A stretch of 64,000 nt of DNA from Leguminivora glycinivorella. Taxonomy: Eukaryota > Arthropoda > Insecta > Lepidoptera > Tortricidae. The translations under genes were made by a program, and so were the position numbers. Position 1 is the first letter of the stretch. The number at the start of each line of letters is the position of its first letter. The DNA lies in assembly GCF_023078275.1 (NCBI RefSeq), contig NC_062971.1:3038001-3102000 (forward strand). The letters run 5' to 3'. Below the pieces are notes generated by a model. That model saw only the letters and a program-made list of their open reading frames with translations, did no database searches and was not told the origin of the DNA. Shown here piece by piece: positions 49,101 to 58,100 of this stretch.

Positions 49101-52100
49101 TGGGCTGAGAGTGAGTGGGGTCATAGGGCATCATAGGGCCAAGAGTTTAAAAAATGAAAATAAATACTATAGCGTGTGACACTGGCTTTACGCCTAACGC
49201 GTCTCAGAGAGGCGGCACGAGTCAAGAGAGAGATAGACGACTCCCTAAGAGAACCAATCGAGGTAGACCCCCGGCTCGCTTCCTGACGGACTAAGCCGCG
49301 GGTCAACCTTAGCTGGTTATTGTGTGTAACTTGTTTTGTCCAATCACGTAGCGGCTGGCAGCGCGGCGTTTTCGTCAGACAGTGGCCGTTAGCTTTCACT
49401 CGAGAACGCACGCGTATCCGCACGACCCTTTGTCTAATTTCTATTGTGTTAGAATGTTTAAAGTTAAACTGTTGTGTTACTTTAACTAAAATATAGCTTG
49501 GATTCATTAAACCGTTGTTGTTACTTTAAAACGTCCCGCTATATTCTGGCGCCCAACGTTCTCGAAGTGTGTAGGTACGCCATATTCTGGCTGCCCAACT
49601 TTGTGGGTCTGGAACGTTCTCGATGTGGGTGTGTTACACTAGTTATGTATAACTACGTATAGTGTTTTGTGACTATTTTTGTGTTGCGTTTTCAAAATGT
49701 CTCGTGGACGTCGAGCTGGTAGACACTCGTTGGGGACGCATAACGATGACTCTGATGCTGACAACAACATCACGATGAATCAGGATGCTCTGACGGCGAT
49801 GCTCACGACCTTGCAACAGACTCAGAATGAGTTTTGCCAGCAGTTGTTACGTGAAGTTCGGTCTTCTACCCCGTCACAGGCCGACGCCACGGCTGCTGCA
49901 GTCGCCGCGGCCACCACGTTTGCTGCGGTAAATGGAAATTTCGCGCAGTGTACGGCGCGTTACAGCGGCAGCAAAGACGAGCATTTAGAAACTTTTATTG
50001 ACAGCATTGAAAGCTACAAGTCCTGCATGCACATAACGGATGAAAATGCCGTTCGTGGTTTGTCTTTGTTATTAACCAAAGACGCAGGTATTTGGTGGCA
50101 AGGAGTAAAGCTTGAGATAAGAACATGGGAAGACGCAATTAATAAGTTACGATGTGCATTCGGCGAGCGCCGTCCTCCCTTTGTCATTTACACGGAGCTG
50201 TTTTCTATGGTACAAGGTGAGGAGACCACGGAATTGTTCGTCGCGAAAGCAAGGGCCCTGTTAGCTAAGCTCCCGCCAGAGGACCTAAGCGAGCGGGTCC
50301 AGTTAGATATGGTGTTTGGCCTTTTGGATCGCCGTATACGTAAACGTCTTAAAAGAGAGAACATAGATTCGTTTGCTACCTTGTTGAAAAACAGTCAAAG
50401 CATAGAAGACGCTAGAAAAGAAAATCATGTTCCTGTTTCGAAGAAAAACATCGTTCAAAGCGATCATCAAGGTTCGACGGCGAGCGTTTCTCCGAATCGC
50501 GGCGGAAGGTCGCGCGCAAGTGGCGCGAGCGACGTTGCCACTCCGCGCGCCGCCGCCTCCTCTGTCGACAGCAGCGCTTCAACGTCGCAGCGTTTATATT
50601 GCGTATATTGTCGTCGCGGCGGTCACAATAAAGACAAATGTGAAAAGCTAGGTAAAAGTGAAAAAAGTGATAAGTGCGTAGATAACAAAGTTGTTGATAA
50701 GGTTAAGTGTTACGGTTGCGGTGCACCGAACGTTATTCGGTCAAAGTGTTCAAACTGTAACTCTAAATCGTCTAAATCCGGTTCGGGCTTGTCGTTTTAT
50801 GCGGTTGATATCGTCGACGACGCCGCTGCTCCGCGCAAAGGCGCGTCGAGCGTAAGCGGCGCCTGCGCGTCGCAACCTGCATCTCAGCCGCCGCCCGACG
50901 GTGACGGCGCGGCTTCGCGTGCACGGCACGGCGAAAGTCCCGCCGCACGGCGAAACTTAAGTCCTGCGCGCGCCAACGAGTACTCGCGAGAGCGCGATAC
51001 TTACGCCGCCGGTTATGAAGAGTCGGCGGGCGCTGCGGATGCGCCGGACACCATTACCGCGCCGATTGTTAACCCTTCGCCTGCGCACTGTAGTAGAGGT
51101 AACCCTGCTCATGCAGTGGGGAATTTAAATGTTAATGTTAAATCTGTTGATTGTAAAACCAGTGTTTGTCAAACTTTTTGTGAAGAGGTCGGCGATGTTA
51201 AAACTTCTCGCCGTCCTATTTTGAATATCAGTATACTTGGTGCAAATGGCACTGCACTTGTAGATCCTGCGGCTAAAACTAGTGTCGCCGGTCACACGCT
51301 GTACGCTTTCTTGTTGAGTAAAGGACACCCATTAGTGTCGTCGACGCGAATTGTTAGGTTGGCCGACGGTGTCAGCAGCGAAAGAACTGTGTTCACTACA
51401 GAGGTGGAGGTGACACTTAAGTACAAAAAGGGAAAAGTTAAGTTTGTTATTTTCCCTGAGTCCGTAGCAAATGAGTCGCTTCTAGGAATTGATTTTCTGA
51501 AAAGTTTTGATATTGACATTCACTTTGGAAAAGAATTTTGGTACTTCGGTAATAACATTGGGGAAAAATTTAAATTAGAGTTTGAAAGTGTTTCACCTCC
51601 GACTCTGTGCGTTGCTGCGTTAGAGGCGTTAAGGGACGACGAAGCCACATCACTTACCGCCCAACAACACGGTTTGCTTGCCCAGTTGCTCACCGAAAAT
51701 GGTGACCTGTTTGAGCCAGGGGGAGGACCAACTCTTTTTGCCGAGCACAGGATCGACACAGGGGACCATCCACCTATCGCGGTGCCGCCTTACTGTGTCA
51801 CGCCGGCCAAAGCTAATGTGGTCGCCGATACGCTCAGTCGTCCTCCTTGTGAAGAGGAAAGTAGAGATCAGTGTGGTGTGTGCGCGGTCGTCGTAGACTT
51901 ACCTGCCCGCAGCCCTACAGACCTACGACGTGCTCAGCTTGATGACCCGGATCTGGAAAAGGTTATAGTAGAATTAGAGAGTACATCAGATGCTGCAGCC
52001 GTTGGAGCAAAGCGTTGGTCTGAAAGAGGATACTTCATGCAGCAAGGCGTCTTGTACAGGTACAATCCCGATGTTGATAGTGAAGAGCCGCAGCTGGTGG

Positions 52101-55100
52101 TTCCTGTGTCACTGCATCTCGACATCTTGAAGGAATGCCACGATTCTCCATTGTCGGGGCACCAGGGGATTGAAAGGACCTTTCACAAGATCTCGCAACG
52201 CTTTTTCTTCCCAGGTATGCGTCGTATCATCGCTGAGTACATAAAAAGTTGTGTACCCTGTCAGCGATACAAAGCGTCTAATGAGAAGCCGTCTGGTCTT
52301 CTCCAAACTCCGGTTCTTAGTCAACGCAATGAGGTAATAGCTATCGACTTGTTTGGTCCTTTACCAGAAGGCGAGAAGGGAGAGCGCTGGATCCTCCTGG
52401 TAGAAGATACTGCCACACGATGGGTGGAGCTTTACGCGCTACAAGAAGCTACCTCCGAAGCTTGCGCGCGTACTCTTGTAGAAGAGTATTTTCTCAGGTA
52501 CGGTTTCCCACGCAGGGTAGTCTCGGATAATGGGGTCCAGTTTGTCGGGGCGGTCATGCAACAGTGTATGTTTGTCCTCGGCGTCAAACAGAGCCTCATC
52601 CCTCTGTACCACGCTGAGGCGAATCCCGCCGAGCGCAAGAATCGCGATCTTAAAACACAGCTTGGAATGTTGGTTGGAAACGACCATACGTCGTGGCCAA
52701 CGAAGCTGGGTGTGATTCGGTTTGCTATGAACAGCGCCGTGTGTCAAGCCACTGGTGCTACTCCGGCATACCTAATGTTTGCACGTCAGATGAGATCTCC
52801 TATAGAGGTTAGTTATGATTTAAGAGCCGTTCTTGATAAGGAAAATTTTGTTCCTCAGATCACGCCATATCTTCGCTCGTTCATTAATTCTCTGTCAACA
52901 GTACGTGATCGAGTTGAAACTCAGCAGGATAGGCGTAAGGAACACGCTGACAAGTCTCGTCAGCCAGGTGATGTATTTGAAGTCGGGGACAATGTCTTGA
53001 TTACGTCACACGTTCTTAGTAATGCAGGAAAGAATGTTTCGGCCAAGTTCGTTCCAAAAAGAGATGGTCCTTACCTGGTCGTTAAAAAGGTTAGTCCAAC
53101 AACTTACCTGGTAGCTGGTCCTAACTCACCCGCTGAGGTTCTGGGTAAGTATCACGCCTCTCAGCTTGTTCGTTTTAATGGTAGAGATGATGTGCTTCCT
53201 TCTCCCGTGGTGCCTAAACGAAATAGAGGACGTCCACGTAACCGAAATCAGAGTCGTGAAACTCGTGAGCGAGTCCATGGACGTGGGCGTCATCATGAAC
53301 TCGAGGGGGAGTATATAGCGTGTGACACTGGCTTTACGCCTAACGCGTCTCAGAGAGGCGGCACGAGTCAAGAGAGAGATAGACGACTCCCTAAGAGAAC
53401 CAATCGAGGTAGACCCCCGGCTCGCTTCCTGACGGACTAAGCCGCGGGTCAACCTTAGCTGGTTATTGTGTGTAACTTGTTTTGTCCAATCACGTAGCGG
53501 CTGGCAGCGCGGCGTTTTCGTCAGACAGTGGCCGTTAGCTTTCACTCGAGAACGCACGCGTATCCGCACGACCCTTTGTCTAATTTCTATTGTGTTAGAA
53601 TGTTTAAAGTTAAACTGTTGTGTTACTTTAACTAAAATATAGCTTGGATTCATTAAACCGTTGTTGTTACTTTAAAACGTCCCGCTATAATACCTATATA
53701 AACAAGGTGAAAATACTGGTAGGTATTAAAAAAGTCAGAAAAATTGTGAAACATTTATTTGCCAAGAAATAATGTAACAAGTGTTAGCTCGTGTAAGGGA
53801 ACCCTGTTCACTAGAGATGCTAAGCTTGATAAAGACATTGAAATGAGAGTGAATGCTGGAAATCGAGTGAATGGACACAACACTTTTAAAGCTGCAGAAG
53901 GTGTTGTAAATAGCACTTGGGATAGGTTGGCTGTGCAGTGTGCATAAAGAGATGTTGTTGTAATAAGTAGTCAAGTTGGTTAAGGCAGAAGATGTTTAAA
54001 GAATGAGTGGAAGAAGGCAAAAAGATTACAGGTATGAGGGAGAAGTAGAAGCGATAGTTGGAAAGGTTAAACCTCTGCGGACTTTGTCTAAATCAAATCA
54101 TGTAAATCCTGAAGAATTACCAGGTTTGGAGCATTTTATTTCTTTGAAATTTTAAATAAGTGTGATAGATAGACATGTTTCAATAACATAACAGAACTAA
54201 CATACATAAATAGGTACTCACTGGTTCCAATGCATGGTGTTACATACCTGCAATATTACTATGTACTAAACGAAATTCAAAATTGGAGATTTCTAACAAT
54301 ATCTAAGGCTTTGGAGCTAAATTATATCTTACGTAACCAATTACATGGATAATGAAACATTTAATTCTTCCAATATTCTTATTTAGGCACTCTCGTATAT
54401 TTTCTAAAAGTAGCCTTACTTTTACCTTACATGCAGAGTCTTATCTAAATATATAAAAGAAACTGACTGACTAACATATCAATGCACAGCCGAAACCGCT
54501 GGTCCTAGAGAATCCAAATTTGGCACGTAGTTTCCTTATAAGGTGTAGAGGAGCACTAAGAAAGGATTTTTCAAAATTCACCTCCTAAGGGGGTCAAATG
54601 GGGGTGCAATGTTCAAAGTTTGAATAAGATTAGGTACTTATAGTACGCGGGCGAAGCCGCGGGAAAAAGCTAGTACTTAATAAATATGTCCGTAAAGGGG
54701 CAATATACGATTTAAATATATAATTAGTAACTCAAAATAAATAAGTTTTGAAAACCAAATGCTAATTAAAACCTGTCGATGGTATTTTATGATATTTGCC
54801 TTATAAGTACAATATCTTGTTTCAGTGTGTGTTTGGGCTGTATATTTTGAACTATGGCAGATAGAAACTACAAATTGTCATAAAATACGTATTATTGTTA
54901 CTATTATTTTTTGCAATTAAGGCGAGATGATCTGTCAAACTAACCAATCCAAGGGGGTGAGGTGCGCGGCGTCCGGGCAGCCCCGCCCGCGCGGCTCTGT
55001 TCGCTTGTCGCACACGGGAACTCAAATTCGCGCGGCAGCATGACACAGACGGATCGCAGTACAATGATCGCCGTATTTTAACTGGGCTTTCTTAGTTTTT

Positions 55101-58100
55101 TCATGAAATAGGAGGCAAATGAGCAGCTGTATCGCCTGATGGTAAACGATCACCGCCTTTATTTTCTTTATTAGGTTTCATCATTTGTGTAAGTAATACT
55201 AATGATTTATAGTTACAATGTGTTTGGTCAGCGTTGTCGGAGCTTTTAAGGACGTTCCTAAACTACAATTAATTTTATCGATTTTTTCGGGTTCTCCAAC
55301 TGCCATCGTCGAAACTTCTTAGTAATCGCACTTAGCTACAGATCGACAGGGTGAAATAAAAAGGACCATTCAAACTTTTCATAGTGACTTTTGAGGTCAT
55401 TATGAACAACTTTTATTAAGGGTGCAATGCTGAAACCACGAAAAAAAAATTGGATGTTCCATAGAAATGAGCTGTATAATGACAGTCGAAATGTATAAAA
55501 AAGATATTTTTTTTACGTTTTCAGCATTAGTCCCGTAATAAATAGGAGCACAATTTGAAAATTACGAGTTACAACTATTTACCTGCAAAGATCTCCTAAA
55601 CATCATAACTGTAGCTTTTACGGTTTTCCTGAATTTATAAAAAAAACTGAAAATTAATATATGAAAAACTGAAGGGAGGAGGGGAAAGATTAACATCTCG
55701 GCGAGTTTTCTACTTCATGTAGAAGTTTTTTCTTATAAACATATTGTTAACAGCATAGTTAACAGAACACAGTAACCGTCATTCAGCTTCTTTGACAATA
55801 GACTTTATGTAAAAAGTTTATTATGTCATGTCACTGTTGTTTAAAAATACACATTTTTGTCAGTCGTGAATAAATAACGCTTTTTCATTTTCATATTGAA
55901 AGCTTTTAAGCTGTATACATGCCAAAGATTCGAATTTTATTCTTGTTGTTTATGAACCTACTAATAGCAGGTTACTTACTTGTAAATTTTGATGATCGTC
56001 ATTCAAACATGATGAAATCACATCCAGTCACTGATGAAATATATGCTATTTATATTTTAATATATGAATAAAATCAAAAGTATGAAAACTATGCAATTAA
56101 AACTTTGTCTATTTAATAAAGTTGCTATTGATATCATATCCTGACAATTATATTAATCTGGTTTAAACCAGACCCAAAATTCGAGGATTCAGAAGAACGA
56201 CAAAATGCTTCAAGAAAACAGCTTTTCTCTTCGCTTGACTCGTGTTGGCGGGGGCACTACCGCCACTACCGTACCTCCAAATAAAATACAACCTAGCACA
56301 AGATAAAGTATCAATACCATTCTATGCCTACCTTGAATTCTCAAGTATATTCATATCAAGTATCATCTGTTGTCAAAGGAGTCAGACAGCTTGTTGACGG
56401 ATTCATATTAATCTTGCAAATTAGTCAAATATCTGTAAATATAAAGTACCGTAATCATACCCACCAAATAAAATAAAAAATGTCCAGCTTTATCAATGTA
56501 TGATTATGGACTTTCATCAAAATTTATTGAGAAGTTAAAATACTGAAATCTTTTAACTATTGTGGAAAAATGGCGATAGTTGTCAAACAAAATTTCTGTC
56601 AGGCTGGCCACATGTTTGGCATAGACACAGAAAAAATATAGACGGAGGGTAGCACGATCTAATTAACCTTATACCAAATTTTGAAAGACAGACCTACCTG
56701 ATCTTCAATCAGTACTGTACCTACCGCCGCCTTTTCTTTCTAACAACTCAATATTTTTATGAAAATTATACGTAAGTTTCTTCACTAACTGGACATCAGT
56801 CATATATTTTCCAAGTGGAAAAGTTGTGCTGTAATGACGTCACAGACGCGTCGTCTAGGGGTTTCTAAAATCTATGATGTTTAGATATCGTAAATGTCAA
56901 TTGATAACATCATATGAAAATGAAATACTTACGAGTATATATAAATTATCATTTTCCTCCCTTTTCACAGTCTTTGATTAGAATTTTCTTTATTTATTTG
57001 TTTTCTAGCACGCAATTATTTTTTCTGCCTCCTCAAAGCTTTGTTCCCCATTGTTTCAATGACACGTGACCACGCGGAAAAAACTGACACAGGTCCATCC
57101 TCTGAAAGCGCCGCCGCGCGACTGAAGAGGCCATAAGTGCCATCGAAAATGTTTTCGATTTCAAATTTTTTTTCAAAATTTTTTTTTTTTTTGCAAAAAC
57201 AGGATTAGTAACAGGTCTTAAAATTGGGTTCATAGTTGTTCCATCTTTCCGTTGCGGATTTGGTAGTATTTGGTAAATATTATATTATTTTAATGACGCT
57301 ACCGGTACAAACTCATCAGATTCGTCTAGATAATCTTATTAGCTATATATTGAAGTAAAAAACAAGTCAAAAAGTTTTTATCCTAGCTATGGGAACGATT
57401 TATTGTTAAAAGAAGAGGTAACTTTGGAGTCATTTTCTATCGAGCGAAGTTGTAACATTCATGTTGTTCAACTCCATAACATACTCACCAGATCCTGAAA
57501 TTTAACATATATCGTTTTCAGATTTTTCCATTGCGTTTTCCTATGTTTTTAACGGCTTCAAAAAGAACGAGTGCGTGCAGCGTCTACGGAAATATATTTC
57601 GCCTTAAACTCACTGAGGTCGCTCGGAAGTGCGTGGGGCGTCCGCGGAGAAAGCTTTGCATGCTCGCCAGAGCGTCCATCGCCGTACCTGCGACATTATA
57701 AATCAGTTAAAACACAGTTTGAGAAAGAGTTTATCATCAGTGGAGATTAGGAATTCTCAGTATGAATCCAAGACAGGGTGCAGGGTCGCCATGTAAAGTA
57801 TCCAGCCCAGAGTTACTTACTTACCCTCTACAACGTCTATAACAACGATGCCTTGGACGTAGGGCTCCAACGACGGTAGTAACGCCGCACGAACGGCAAC
57901 TGCGCCACCCATAGAGCACCCCACCAGAACTATGGGGGGTAACTCTTACCCCAGTGACCACTTACCCTCTACAACATCGATAACAGCGATGCCGTGGACG
58001 TAGGGCTCCAACGACGGTAGTAACGCCGCTCGAACGGCAACTGCGCCACCCATAGAGTGCCCCACCAGAACTATGGGGGGCAACTCCTCGCCAAACAGCT

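Larger units (their letters stand above)
49168..53689 (+). mobile_element. Ty3/gypsy LTR retrotransposon lacking RT and RNase H
   Basis: LTRs at 49168-49543 and 53314-53689 (376 bases each) appear identical by eye, with short terminal inverse TATAGCG/CGCTATA and the target duplication ATAC (49164-49167, 53690-53693). A primer-binding-site-like TGGCGCCCAACG follows the 5' LTR at 49546. A polypurine tract (CTCGAGGGGGAG) precedes the 3' LTR. The internal frame codes gag, protease remnant and integrase but no polymerase, so it would depend on enzymes from a relative. Inserted in the PPME1 intron, in the opposite orientation to that gene. Confidence 0.93.

Noticed and set aside
49121..49507. Antisense frames in both LTRs (also 53126-53653)
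   Set aside because: Shadows of the LTR and of the polyprotein end.
56301..56350. GIEW-like stretch on the minus strand as the missing PPME1 exon
   Set aside because: The acceptor and phase do not fit well and only four residues match; could not be supported.
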